NCBI GenBank assembly: GCA_014360685.1
Contig: JACIXB010000017.1
Coordinates: 1-64,000 of the forward strand
From: Actinomycetota bacterium
Lineage (GTDB): Bacteria > Actinomycetota > Geothermincolia > Geothermincolales > RBG-13-55-18
Direction of reading: 5' to 3'
DNA length: 64,000 nt
A program made the position numbers and the translations under genes. The notes under the pieces were generated by a model, which ran no database searches, was not told the origin of the DNA, and worked only from the letters and a program-made list of their open reading frames with translations. Shown in pieces: positions 53,230-62,136 of the stretch. Within the stretch, counting starts at the first letter, position 1. The number at the start of each line of letters is the position of its first letter.

Positions 53230-53449
53230 CTTCACGACCTCTCCATTCCCGGTTTTCAACCCTTTCCTTCCCGGCGTGGGGACCGCGGCCTCCCGGCGGG
53301 TGGCGTGGGAGCCACCCGGTTACCGCCGGTCCCGGGGCGGAGGCCGGGAACTGGTCCGCCGGCCGGGTTCCCAACCTCCCTGGCGCGGGGAACCCCCCGG
53401 TCTCCTGTGCGGCACGTACACGGCATGCCGTGATCTTCAGGCCCGGAGA

Positions 53450-54433
53450 TCAACCGCCGATACGGGACATGTTCATCCTGGAAAAAGATGCCAATCCAGC
53501 GTGGTCACGGGGCTTCTTCTCCAGGGCCGCGAGGATGGCCCGGCGGACGGCTTCCTCGGTTTCCCGGCCGTCGCCTCCGCCACGCAGTATTTTCCTCACG
53601 TCCACTTCTTCGGAGGAGAAGAGGCAGGGCCTCATCCTACCCTCCGCGGTGAGCCGCAGCCGGTTGCACTGCGGACAGAAGTGTGAGCTGACCGGGGAGA
53701 TGAAACCCACCGTCCCGCGCGCCCCGGGCAAACGGTAGTACCGTGCCGGTCCCCCTCCCACCGGAGGCCGGTCTTCCTCCACCGCTCCGCGGCGCAGTAG
53801 TGCGGCCCGGAGTTCCTGGTTGGAGACGAAGTATGAGGCATCCACCGCCCCGCAAGGGCTCATGTACTCGATAAACCTCACGTGTACCGGGAGCCTGTAT
53901 ACCAGGTCCAGAAAGCCCTCCACCTCGTCGTTCAGGTGTTTCAGGGTCACCACGTTGATCTTCACCGGTTCCAGCCCGGCCTCCAGTGCGGCTTCCACCC
54001 CCTCCAGGGCGGAGTTGAGATCTCCCCCGCGGGTGAGGCGGCGATAGGTCTCCGGGTGCAGGGAGTCTATGCTCACGTTCACCCTCTTTAGGCCGGCGGC
54101 GGCCAGTTTCTCCGCCATGGAGGCCAGGAGCGTCCCGTTGGTGGTGAGGGAGATGTCCAGGCGGGGGCGCAGGGCGGCGATGCCCTCCACCAGTCGTTCC
54201 ACGTCCCTGCGCACCAGGGGCTCCCCGCCGGTGAGGCGCACCTTGCCGATACCCGCTTTCACCGCCACGTGCAGGAAGCGGATGATTTCCTCGTAGGTGA
54301 GTATGTCTGCGTGGTCGAGGTGGGGGACGCCTTCCGGCGGCATGCAGTAGATGCACCGCAGGTTGCACCTGTCGGTGACGGAGAGGCGCAGGTAATCGAT
54401 GCGCCTTGAGAACCGGTCAACCAGGACGCTCAT
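53450..54433 (-). CDS. moaA: GTP 3',8-cyclase (radical SAM)
   Basis: 327 aa. DYLRLSVTDRCNLRCIYCMP holds the CxxxCxxC radical SAM cluster; VRLTGGEPLVRRDVERLVEG binds SAM; SSHFCPQCNRLRLTAEGRMR and PCLF supply the second cluster's three Cys. The C-terminal G-G (MSRIGG) needed for activity is present. It begins 57 bases after the thioredoxin-like gene and is probably on the same transcript. Moco made here may serve formate dehydrogenase or other Mo/W enzymes not in the window. Confidence 0.95.
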   Translation of the reverse strand: MSVLVDRFSRRIDYLRLSVTDRCNLRCIYCMPPEGVPHLDHADILTYEEIIRFLHVAVKAGIGKVRLTGGEPLVRRDVERLVEGIAALRPRLDISLTTNGTLLASMAEKLAAAGLKRVNVSIDSLHPETYRRLTRGGDLNSALEGVEAALEAGLEPVKINVVTLKHLNDEVEGFLDLVYRLPVHVRFIEYMSPCGAVDASYFVSNQELRAALLRRGAVEEDRPPVGGGPARYYRLPGARGTVGFISPVSSHFCPQCNRLRLTAEGRMRPCLFSSEEVDVRKILRGGGDGRETEEAVRRAILAALEKKPRDHAGLASFSRMNMSRIGG

Positions 54434-54489
54434 CTTCAAGTTTCGCTTCCCTCGGGGGGTGGAGCCCATCGGCGGGGAACCCAATACCG

Positions 54490-54903
54490 TCATTCCTTCA
54501 GGAGCGGTTCTATACGGGAACGTATGATGTCCTCGGTCTGGTAACCCAAGAGGCGGTCGACCTCGTTTCCGTCACCGTCCACGAAGACCAGCGTGGGAGT
54601 GGCCGTGATGTTGTATCTGGAAGCTTTTTCCTCATCCTCCCACACGTTGCAGTCGATGAAGTCCACCCTGCCCCGGTATTCGTCCGCCAATCGAGCCAGC
54701 ACGGGCTCGAGCTTCGTGCAGGGTTGTCACCCGGGCTGCCAGAAGTTCACCACCTGCGGCCTTCCCGTCGTCTCCCCGGGAACGGGATTAACATCGGTTT
54801 TTGACCCGCATCCCGTGAGAAGCATGGTGGTGACCAGCGCCAGGATCAACGGTACCGCGCACAACGGCACCGTGGACGCGTATTGCCTGGAGCTTCCGGA
54901 CAT
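54490..54903 (-). CDS. Thioredoxin-like lipoprotein, probable selenoprotein (UGA read as Sec)
   Basis: 137 aa if the in-frame TGA at 54727-54729 (codon 59) is selenocysteine. The signal peptide ends LVTTMLLTGCGS (lipobox). The active site reads VVNFWQPG-U-QPCTKLEPVL: U takes the place of the first Cys in the thioredoxin C-x-x-C. Beyond it the fold continues normally (VDFIDCNVWEDEEKASRYNI, TATPTLVFVDGDGNEVDRLL, YQTEDIIRSRIEPLLKE). The ATG at 54903 has GGGAGGGAC in front. Ordinary annotation would begin at an internal codon after the UGA. A hairpin fits a bacterial SECIS 16 bases after the UGA. It is the first gene of the moaA operon. Confidence 0.75.
54691..54710 (-). promoter_or_regulatory. 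SECIS-like hairpin in the thioredoxin-like gene
   Basis: On the minus strand TCGAGCC (7 bases) pairs perfectly with GGCTCGA around a six-base loop CGTGCT. It begins 16 nt after the UGA, inside the distance used by bacterial SECIS elements. Confidence 0.5.
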
Positions 54904-54935
54904 CGTCCCTCCCGTTAAAGGGCCGCCTCGCTGCG

Positions 54936-54941
54936 ATTATA
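54936..54941 (-). promoter_or_regulatory. TATAAT -10 box of the thioredoxin-moa operon
   Basis: TATAAT on the minus strand 33 bases before the start at 54903; the -35 is weak. Confidence 0.45.
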
Positions 54942-55129
54942 GCACAAGGGATTCCCTCGTTCGCAGCCTGACCTCAGGCGGGTGGCCGTGGATGGAGCGC
55001 CCGTCGAGGCCTTGGGGGAGGCGCCGGCGCGGGGGCTCGCGCCTGCCGCATGGGACTTGGCCCCCCCATTCCCGCCTGGCGCGTAAGACGCTGTTTATCG
55101 GCCTTCATGGCGCGCACCCGGTGGAGAAG

Positions 55130-56299
55130 TTATCCCCGAAAGGCTTTGAGGAGCCGGGCGATCTCCCGGGAGGTGGCGGCGAGGAGGGGGTAGGCCTGGC
55201 ACAGGGAATCCTCGCGGGACAGCGGACCTCGAGCGATGCAGAACATGGCCGTCAAGCCGGCGCGGTGCAGCGCCTCGGCTCCGGAGGCTATCTCCCCGGC
55301 CAGAGCCAGAAGGGGGACCTTCCTTTCCGCCGCCTTGCGGGCCACCCCACTCACCGTCTTTCCGTGCGCCGTCTGGCCGTCCAGCCTGCCCTCGCCGGTT
55401 ATCGCCAGTCGGGAAGTGGATAGGAGTTCATCGAAGCCCACCGCCTCCATGACCACCTCGATGCCCGGCCTTATCCTCGCGCCCAGGAAGACGGCGAGCC
55501 CGTAGCCCAAACCGCCCGCCGCTCCCGCCCCCGGCATGTGCGCCGGGTCCGCTGGAGAATACCACTCATCCTGCCCCTTGCTGACCTCGAGTTGCCCGGA
55601 GACCACCTCCGCCAGGCGGGCCAGCCCCTTTTCCAGGAGCTCCACGTCCTCGGGTCCGGCACCCTTCTGGGGAGCGTAGACGCGCGAGGCCCCCTCCGGC
55701 CCCAGCAGGGGGTTGTCCACGTCGCTGGCCACCTCTATCTCCACTTCGCGGATACGGGGGTCCAACCCGGAGAGGTCGATGCGCTCCAGCCGGTGGAGGT
55801 GCCCTCCGCCGGGGAGCAGCTCCCTGCCCTCCCCGTCCAGAAAGCGGGCCCCCAGGGCGGAGGCCATCCCCGTGCCCCCGTCGTTGGTGCCGCTTCCCCC
55901 GATGCCCACGATGATGCGCGAGGCCCCCAGCTCAAGGGCGCCGCGTAGGAGGTCCCCGGTCCCGGCGGTGGTGGTCCACCGGGGGTCCCGGCGCTCCGGG
56001 GGTATCAGTTCCAGGCCGGAGGCGGCGGCCATCTCCACTATCGCCGTCCTGCCGTCGCCGCAGATGCCCAGGGGCGCCTTGCGCTTCTCCCCCAGCGGGC
56101 CGGTGACCTCCATTTCCACCAGGCGGCCCCCGGTGGCCCTTACCAAGACCTCGAGGGTGCCCTCCCCGCCGTCGGCCAAGGGGCAGAGGAGGCATTCCGC
56201 CTCCGGCCATCCCTCGGAGAATCCCCGGGCTATGGCCTCGGCCGCCTGGGTGGCGGTGAGGGAACCCTTGAACTTGTCCGGACAGACGAGAACGCGCAT
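55130..56299 (-). CDS. Glycerate kinase (GarK/GlxK family)
   Basis: 389 aa. MRVLVCPDKFKGSLTATQAA begins the family; LLCPLADGGEGTLEVLVRAT binds substrate; GIGGSGTNDGGTGMASALGA (about 125-145) is the nucleotide site; ITGEGRLDGQTAHGKTVSGV near the end is the second signature. Phosphorylates glycerate for entry to glycolysis or serine metabolism. The ATG has GGAGGTCAGA upstream. Confidence 0.94.
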   Translation of the reverse strand: MRVLVCPDKFKGSLTATQAAEAIARGFSEGWPEAECLLCPLADGGEGTLEVLVRATGGRLVEMEVTGPLGEKRKAPLGICGDGRTAIVEMAAASGLELIPPERRDPRWTTTAGTGDLLRGALELGASRIIVGIGGSGTNDGGTGMASALGARFLDGEGRELLPGGGHLHRLERIDLSGLDPRIREVEIEVASDVDNPLLGPEGASRVYAPQKGAGPEDVELLEKGLARLAEVVSGQLEVSKGQDEWYSPADPAHMPGAGAAGGLGYGLAVFLGARIRPGIEVVMEAVGFDELLSTSRLAITGEGRLDGQTAHGKTVSGVARKAAERKVPLLALAGEIASGAEALHRAGLTAMFCIARGPLSREDSLCQAYPLLAATSREIARLLKAFRG

Positions 56300-56308
56300 T
56301 CTGACCTC

Positions 56309-56402
56309 CGCGAATACCCTTTCGCAGGGTGGATCTTTTACCAAGCCGACGTGCTGAATATAACTCGCAACAGGGTAGTCCGTGAATATCCGCTCGCAGG
56401 GT
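56309..56402. repeat. Pair of 22-bp direct repeats upstream of glycerate kinase
   Basis: 56309-56330 and 56381-56402 share 18 of 22 positions (CGYGAATAYCC...TCGCAGGGT). The nearer copy is just upstream of the ribosome site of glycerate kinase, which suits a regulatory role. The 353-bp gap 56300-56652 has no gene. Confidence 0.4.
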
Positions 56403-56652
56403 CGAGATCGTGGCCATGGATTCCGCCGGAGGTACGGGTTTCGCCGGCACGGGCTACCTTTTTCCCGTGACGTTGACTCCACGGGGAAGGAGATTCGAGA
56501 CCTCTTTCTTCGAGTGGGTGATGAGCCCCTTTCTCAGATCACCGCGGTCCCCGTGCCGACGGATATAAGGTCATCCACACCCTGATCGCAGCGTGGGAAG
56601 CGCTAATTTATCCTTCGCTCACCAGCTCCCCGGCCACGGACATTCGCCCGCC

Positions 56653-57471
56653 TCAGAGGGGAAGGTTGCGGGCCACTTCCTCCTCTTCAAGGTACTGGTC
56701 CAGGCGGGCGAGGAGGAGGTTCCAGTCCACCAGGTGGCCGTCGAACTCCGGGCCGTCCACGCAGGCGAAGCGGGTCTTGCCGTCCACCTCGCAGCGGCAG
56801 GTGCCGCACATCCCCGTCCCGTCCAGCATGATGGAGTTAAGGCTCACCCTGGTGGGCACGTTGAACTCCCGGGTGACCGCGGAGGCGAACTTCATCATCA
56901 CCGCCGGTCCGACGGCCATGACCAGGTCCGCCCCCTCCTCCCGGAGGACCTGTTCCAGCGCCCAGGTGACCCTTCCGGCCAACCCCCGGGAACCGTCGTC
57001 GGTGGTCACCAGGAGCCGGTCAGTGACCTCGGTCATCTCCTCCTCCAGGATGAGCAGCCCGGCGGTGCGGGCCCCGATGACCCCGGTGACCCGGTTCCCG
57101 GCGCGGCGCATCTCCCGGCAGATGGGATAGATGGCGGCGATGCCCACGCCGCCCCCCACGCAGACCACGTGCCCGAAGCGCTCGATCTCCGTGGGCCTGC
57201 CCAGGGGCCCCACCAGGTCGAGGATCTCCTCCCCGGGCTCCATGCGGCTGAGCTTGGCCGTGGAGCGGCCGACCACCTGGAAGACCAGGCGGATCCAGCC
57301 CTCCCCCGCATCCCAGTCGCATAAGGTGAGGGGGAAACGTTCCCCCTGCTCGTCCAGGCGGAGGATGACGAACTGTCCCGCCCGCGCCCGCCTGGCGATA
57401 CCCTCTGCACGCACCCACACGGAATAAAGGCGTTCGGCGAGGTTTTCCTTCTGCAGGATGGTGAAGCTCAT
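56653..57471 (-). CDS. NfnA/SudB-like ferredoxin:NADP oxidoreductase subunit
   Basis: 272 aa. FAD domain RARAGQFVILRLDEQGERFP (the R-x-P-x-T equivalent includes PLTLCDWD); NAD domain VVCVGGGVGIAAIYPICREM; and a 2Fe-2S motif MCGTCRCEVDGKTRFACVDG with PEFDGH. This is the small subunit of NfnAB or sulfide dehydrogenase SudAB. Its usual large partner is the GltD-like protein; one is encoded 9 kb away at 46268, not adjacent. It overlaps CooC by four bases (ATGA), so they are co-translated. Confidence 0.88.
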   Translation of the reverse strand: MSFTILQKENLAERLYSVWVRAEGIARRARAGQFVILRLDEQGERFPLTLCDWDAGEGWIRLVFQVVGRSTAKLSRMEPGEEILDLVGPLGRPTEIERFGHVVCVGGGVGIAAIYPICREMRRAGNRVTGVIGARTAGLLILEEEMTEVTDRLLVTTDDGSRGLAGRVTWALEQVLREEGADLVMAVGPAVMMKFASAVTREFNVPTRVSLNSIMLDGTGMCGTCRCEVDGKTRFACVDGPEFDGHLVDWNLLLARLDQYLEEEEVARNLPL

Positions 57472-58259
57472 CGTTCCACTCCCAGTTCCTGGAAAAGCCT
57501 TTCCTTTATGCGGCGAATCTCCTTCACGAAGGCCGGGTCGGCGTCGTAGGGGCTGGTACCTTCCAGGTCCGCCCGCCGGATGTTCTGGTTGTAGGATATG
57601 GAACCCAAGAAGGGCATCCCGTCCAGGCGGGAGCGCACCAGTTCCTCCTCCTCGGGGGACTGTACCTTGTTGAGGACCACGAAGACGCGCTTGACCTTCA
57701 GGTCGCCGGCCAGGCGCCGGATGGAGTTGGCCGTCTGGAGGCTGCGCATGCCGGGTTCGATGACCACGATCATGGCGTCCACGGCGCCGGCGGTGCCCCG
57801 TCCCAGGTGTTCCAACCCCGCCTCCATGTCCATGATCACCACGTCCTTGCGGGCCAGGAGGAGGTGTTGCAGGAGGGCCTTGAGCATCACCGATTCCGGG
57901 CACACGCAGCCCCCGCCGCCCTCCTTTACCGTGCCCATGACCAGGAGGCGGACCCCCTTGTGTACCTTGGAGAGGGCCTCCGGGAGGTCGTCCACCTTGG
58001 GATTCATCTTGAAGTAGGTGCCGAAGGTCCCGGGCTTGGAGTCGGTGCGCTCGGCGATGAGCTCCTTCATGTCCGCGATGGGCACCACGCCCTCCATGTC
58101 CTCCTCGGGTATGCCCAGGCTGGAAGCCAGGTTGGCGTCCGGGTCGGCGTCCACGGCCACCACGTTGTAGCCCTCCTCGGCCAGGAGGCGGGCCAGGCCC
58201 CCGGCCAGGGTGGTCTTCCCCACCCCTCCCTTCCCGGTCACGGCTATCTTCAAGGCCAT
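57468..58259 (-). CDS. cooC: CooC-type nickel-insertion ATPase
   Basis: 263 aa. KIAVTGKGGVGKTTLAGGLA has the deviant Walker A (GKGGVGKT); VVAVDADPDANLASSLGIP follows; GGGGCVCPESVMLKALLQHL has the C-x-C pair that binds Ni or Zn between CooC monomers; DVVIMDMEAGLEHLGRGTAG is the Walker B region. CooC loads nickel in CO dehydrogenase. Starting at 58262 adds one Met. With cooT nearby and fbp in the window this implies a CODH/acetyl-CoA synthase elsewhere in the genome. Confidence 0.92.
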   Translation of the reverse strand: MALKIAVTGKGGVGKTTLAGGLARLLAEEGYNVVAVDADPDANLASSLGIPEEDMEGVVPIADMKELIAERTDSKPGTFGTYFKMNPKVDDLPEALSKVHKGVRLLVMGTVKEGGGGCVCPESVMLKALLQHLLLARKDVVIMDMEAGLEHLGRGTAGAVDAMIVVIEPGMRSLQTANSIRRLAGDLKVKRVFVVLNKVQSPEEEELVRSRLDGMPFLGSISYNQNIRRADLEGTSPYDADPAFVKEIRRIKERLFQELGVER

Positions 58260-58262
58260 CAC

Positions 58263-58833
58263 CCCTTCCCGCCGGCGGGTTATATGGAAATAAATGGTAA
58301 ATGGCCCCTCCCGGGCGCCAGGCGTCGCCGTTTACCGGAAGAATTATACTACACGGCATCCCGGACAACGTTATGACGCGGCCCGGGAGCGCCGTGGAAC
58401 CGGTAGGGAGTACGCGGGCCGGGTGGACTTGAACGCCCTGTGAGTACGGCTTCGGGTAGAAACGGTGGCGGGGCTTCCCGGACTCCAGCATTACGGAGGC
58501 TTGTGAGCGCCGCGGAGAGCGAAGATTTCGGACAGGTTGGCGTCCGGTATTACCTGTTTCATTGAACCAAGGGGCCAACGTGTGACGCCCTACCTCGCTC
58601 GACCTGGCCGGACCGCTCGACCTGGCAAGGCCACCTTTGGGGGCGAACATAAACCACTGAAATGTTTACCCCCCTGGATGGGGCGTGGTACCATTTTCCT
58701 GAATCAACACGAGTGGATCGCCATTCAAGTCCGCGTTCGTGTTTTTTCACCTTGGCGGGTTTGGGAGTCGCAACCCCGACCAGGGGAGGGTTCTTCGGTG
58801 AAGTGATGGTATACCCTTCGTGTCCGAGGAGGT
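58263..58833. other. 571-bp intergenic region with short repeats, no gene seen
   Basis: Contains CGCTCGACCTGGC twice (near 58595 and 58615) and, from 58811, an imperfect 23-bp tandem repeat that runs into the start of the next gene. No credible coding frame or named RNA is recognised. Confidence 0.5.
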
Positions 58834-60051
58834 ATGCCCTTCGTGCCCGGAGCATTGGAGGATCGCAGGTACCTGGTGATCGTGAACCCGGTCTCCCGGG
58901 GCGGGAAGGCCCAGGAGGAGGGGATCTGGCTTCTCAACCGCCTCAAGCGGGCGGGGGTGGAGTACGAGGCCCTCTTCACCGAGCGCGCCGGCCACGCCGA
59001 GGAGATGGTGGTCAAGTGGGCGGAGGATTTCGACGTCGTGGTATCCGTATCCGGGGATGGAACCACCAACGAGATCATCAACGGGATCATGAAGGTCCCC
59101 TACTCACAGCTTAAGCTGGCCATGTTCCCGGCAGGGACCGCCGACGATTTCGCCTGCAACATGGGCTACGACCGCAAGGACAAGGAACAGGCCCTGCGCG
59201 CCATCCTGGGTGATACCTACCGCACCATCGACCTCATCCGCTACGACGACCGCTACGCGGCGGTGACCTTCGGCCTGGGGGTGGACTCGGAGATAGCGGA
59301 CGGTGCCTACAAGTGGAAGCGTTTCCGCATCCCCGCCTACTTCTACAGCGGGCTGAAGAAATGCTTCTTCGAGGAGAGGAAACGCTACTTCGTCCGCTTT
59401 GACTACGAGGACCAGACCTTCGAGGACTGGGTGCTCATCGCCATCCTTTGCAACGCGCCTCTGTTCGGGAGGTACATAAAGATCCATCCCGAGGCCCGCA
59501 TGAACGACGGCATCCTGGGCCTGACCATAGGGAGGGAGATGCCCAACGTGTACGGCCTGATACTCTTCCTCTTCGCCTGCCTGGGAGGGAGGCACGGCTT
59601 TTCCCGCAAGGTCTCCTTCCACCAGGTGAGGAGGATGCGCGTGGAGTGCAAGACGGATACCTACGCCCAGATAGACGGGGAGGTCTACAGGTTCGACGCG
59701 GGACGGGTGATCGAGCTCTCCGTGGTGCCCGATGCCCTCAAGGTACTGGTCCCGCCGGAGTCCCTACGCGACCGCCGGCTTCCCTTCGTTCCCCGCGAGG
59801 AGCCCCCGGAACCCGTGCAGCTTCGCCTCATTCCCCCGCGCACGGGGGTGGCGGAGGACCTGGAAGCGCTTTCCCGCAGGCTGAAGGCCAGGGTGGAACA
59901 GGCGCTCGAGGGGGCGAGGGAGCGTCGACCGCGACTGGCCCTCCCCGGAAGGGAGCAGGGCAGGCAGCAAGCCTTCGACTTCGAGAAAGAGGAGATGAGG
60001 CTGGTGCGCCGGGCGGCCAGGAGGCTCAGGAAGGAACTGGGAAAAGGGTGA
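58834..60051 (+). CDS. YegS/diacylglycerol-kinase-like lipid kinase
   Basis: 405 aa. YLVIVNPVSRGGKAQEEGIW, VVSVSGDGTTNEIINGIMK (the G-G/D-G-T nucleotide motif) and LKLAMFPAGTADDFACNMGY are the DAGK catalytic domain; YAQIDGEVYRFDAGR ends the second lobe. The C-terminal ~90 residues are an Arg/Glu-rich helical extension absent from minimal YegS proteins. AGGAGG ends only one base before ATG 58834, so the real start may be GTG 58843. Phosphorylates a membrane lipid; the lipid is unknown. Confidence 0.87.
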   Translation: MPFVPGALEDRRYLVIVNPVSRGGKAQEEGIWLLNRLKRAGVEYEALFTERAGHAEEMVVKWAEDFDVVVSVSGDGTTNEIINGIMKVPYSQLKLAMFPAGTADDFACNMGYDRKDKEQALRAILGDTYRTIDLIRYDDRYAAVTFGLGVDSEIADGAYKWKRFRIPAYFYSGLKKCFFEERKRYFVRFDYEDQTFEDWVLIAILCNAPLFGRYIKIHPEARMNDGILGLTIGREMPNVYGLILFLFACLGGRHGFSRKVSFHQVRRMRVECKTDTYAQIDGEVYRFDAGRVIELSVVPDALKVLVPPESLRDRRLPFVPREEPPEPVQLRLIPPRTGVAEDLEALSRRLKARVEQALEGARERRPRLALPGREQGRQQAFDFEKEEMRLVRRAARRLRKELGKG

Positions 60052-60159
60052 CCGTCCCGGGCCCCGGGTTACCGGCGGGTCGCCTTTCCGTGGCCGTGCA
60101 TGCTGACGGACGGGATTGATGTATATCATTTTCACCTTGAAAAATATCCCTGTGACAAC

Positions 60160-60188
60160 TTGACACCCTTGAACAACTCTGATAAGTT
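60160..60188 (+). promoter_or_regulatory. Promoter of the structured RNA candidate
   Basis: TTGACA at 60160-60165, a 17-base spacer and TAAGTT at 60183-60188. No open reading frame follows. Confidence 0.6.
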
Positions 60189-60193
60189 CAAAG

Positions 60194-60407
60194 CAACGGG
60201 TGGGGACGATAAAGATGATCGTGGAAAGGCCCCATCCGGGGCTTGTAATTTTTGAACCTTGAAATAGAGGCCCTACGCTATTAGCTGCCGGCCAACCCCA
60301 TATGCCCTATAGCATAGATAACCTCAGCACATTCCACCCCCTGAATAGCCCTATCCGCCGGTGGCTAATAGCAACTATTATAAGGAGGCGCTTCGGCGCC
60401 TCCTTTT
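60194..60407 (+). ncRNA. Unassigned structured small RNA
   Basis: About 210 nt between the promoter and a strong terminator. The 5' part can form GGGTGGGG/CCCCATCC with an inner ACGAT/ATCGT hairpin, or instead GCCCC-ATCC-GGGGC followed by a U-rich tract (60243-60253), two mutually exclusive folds as in attenuators. The middle forms a 16-bp stem, 60277-60292 (GCTATTAGCTGCCGGC) with 60357-60372 (GCCGGTGGCTAATAGC), using two G-U pairs and enclosing a 64-nt loop that has its own small hairpin (TATGC/GCATA). It does not show the consensus of 6S, tmRNA, SRP or RNase P RNA. The gene on either side is not in line with it as a riboswitch target. Confidence 0.65.
60384..60407 (+). terminator. Rho-independent terminator with UUCG tetraloop
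   Basis: GGAGGCGC-TTCG-GCGCCTCC followed by TTTT: a perfect 8-bp stem. It ends the small RNA. Confidence 0.92.
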
Positions 60408-60507
60408 CATTCCCGCGGCCAGGCAGAAACGCGGCCGCGGCCGGTTACCGGCTGGTCGGCCTGGGATGGGGGCGGGCGTCACTTTCACCTCTCGAAATGA
60501 AAGGTTT

Positions 60508-61626
60508 CTACCGGGCGCGGCTTCCGGCCGCCCGGAGCATGGAGGGCCGGTAGGGCTCGGGACGGGCCAGCTCCGGCCTTCCGCAGGGTGGGTCAGGCCT
60601 GCCGGGGCAGTACAGGTGGCAGTTCGAGGTGCAGCCCTCCAGGGGCACGAACGTCCCCTCCCCGGTGCGGCGGGAGAAGGGCATGGGGAAGGCCTCGCAG
60701 TGGGGCAGTCCGGGGGTGTCCGCGGCGCCGGTTGGCAATTCCTGGCATACGGCGTAGGTCATGCCCGCCCTTTCGGAGAAAGAACGGGCGAGGCGGTGGA
60801 AATCCAGGCGGCTTCCGTAAGGGAGCATGTAACCACTGGAGGTGGCGGAGCGGTCGAAGCGGTAGTCCTCCACGAGGCGGCGGGCCTCGAGGGTCGAACG
60901 GGTGGCCACGACCTCCGCCAGCGCTTTGCGGGTGGCCGCGGTGAAGCGTCCCGTGGAGCTCACCACGTGCCGCGCGCCGGAGAGCGCCGCTTCCCGGAGC
61001 AGGCCCTGCAGGCGTTCCTTCCAGTCCCTCCCGTACAACGCCCGCCAGACGTGCGGCACCACCGGGTCCAGGCGCAGGACGGCGGGGAGCCCGCGGGAAG
61101 CGGCCCACTTCAGGGATTCCAACCTTCTTTGGTAAGAAGGGGCCTTGGGGGAGAGGAGCCGCAGCACCTCCGGAGGGCCCTCGACGGTGACCTCCAGGAA
61201 AAAGTGTCCTTTTCCCGGGAAGCCCTCCACGGCATCCAGGAAGGAAGGGTCGCCCTTGGTTATCACGTGGAAACTCACCCCCTTTCGCACCAGGACTTCC
61301 ACCAGGCGGCGCACCGCTCGCCGGAGTTGGGGGACCTCTTGGCAGGGGTCGGTGACGTTGGAGATGGACACCGGGGGGCATAACTCCAGCGCCGAGAGCT
61401 CCTTTTCCACCACCTCGGCCAGGTTGGAGTAGACGCGCATAAGGCGGTCCGAAGATCGCGAATACACGGCGTCCCTTGCATAGCAATACAGGCAATTATG
61501 GATGCAGTGGGGTCTTCCGGGCGGCGTGACGTTGACTATCCACTTGTGGTAGCACTTTCGCGCCGGCCCCCGGTAGGGGAAGTCGTGCAGGGTGGGAGAT
61601 CTGCGTTCCACGAGCAACAGGTCCAT
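60508..61626 (-). CDS. SplB-like radical SAM protein
   Basis: 372 aa. KWIVNVTPPGRPHCIHNCLY followed by CYARDAVY gives the CxxxCxxC cluster and Y-A-R motif of the spore-photoproduct-lyase-like and Rv2578c-like group. VSISNVTDPCQEVPQLRR and VLRLDPVVPHVWRALYGRDW are family features. The C-terminal GCTSNCHLYCPGRPDPPC has four Cys that could hold an extra cluster. Substrate unknown; these proteins repair or modify DNA or RNA. The ATG at 61626 has no strong ribosome site. Confidence 0.82.
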   Translation of the reverse strand: MDLLLVERRSPTLHDFPYRGPARKCYHKWIVNVTPPGRPHCIHNCLYCYARDAVYSRSSDRLMRVYSNLAEVVEKELSALELCPPVSISNVTDPCQEVPQLRRAVRRLVEVLVRKGVSFHVITKGDPSFLDAVEGFPGKGHFFLEVTVEGPPEVLRLLSPKAPSYQRRLESLKWAASRGLPAVLRLDPVVPHVWRALYGRDWKERLQGLLREAALSGARHVVSSTGRFTAATRKALAEVVATRSTLEARRLVEDYRFDRSATSSGYMLPYGSRLDFHRLARSFSERAGMTYAVCQELPTGAADTPGLPHCEAFPMPFSRRTGEGTFVPLEGCTSNCHLYCPGRPDPPCGRPELARPEPYRPSMLRAAGSRAR

Positions 61627-61913
61627 ACCTAAATGATAGGGAAAGGGATCGGTGGGTTCACCCCCCGAGACGAGAGAGCCGGGAACGCGCACGGGTGATC
61701 GCCGGCGGGGAGAGGTGCCGCCGGCCGGGAGTTCATGTTCTTGCGCAGGAAACCCTGGGGGTGAAGGGCGTGATATTCCGCGTGCCGTCCCGGGCAGCCC
61801 CCTTCGTGGAAGGCCGGTGACCGGCCTTGCGGGGAACGAGCGTTGGCTTTGGGGAAAGGGAGAGGCTTGCCACCCGGCGCCCCTGTTTAATGCCACGGTA
61901 TTATGGGATGCGG

Positions 61914-61943
61914 TTGCCTTTTCGCCCCCGGTAAAACTATAAT
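61914..61943 (+). promoter_or_regulatory. Promoter of the beta-oxidation operon
   Basis: TTGCCT (61914-61919), 18-base spacer, TATAAT (61938-61943). The leader to the thiolase start is about 185 bases and contains no gene; the rest of 61627-62136 is also empty. Confidence 0.6.
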
Positions 61944-62136
61944 GGCATTCGGCGGTTCGAGTTATTAACCAGGGTAAGGTCGCAGTCATGGACGAAGCAA
62001 CTCGTGATCCGCGCCACCACTTTCACCCCCCAGCAGAAGCGGGATACGTCGCCCTTCCGGCACGTCCCCTTGACATAGATCCCGTAAGGGAAGGTGCTCC
62101 GTTCCGCGGCTCGTTTATCGGCGAAGGAGGTAAGTG

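Noticed and set aside
60194-60407. 6S RNA, tmRNA, SRP RNA or RNase P RNA
   Set aside because: None of their conserved sequence blocks is found, and the 5' and 3' ends do not pair as in 6S or tmRNA.
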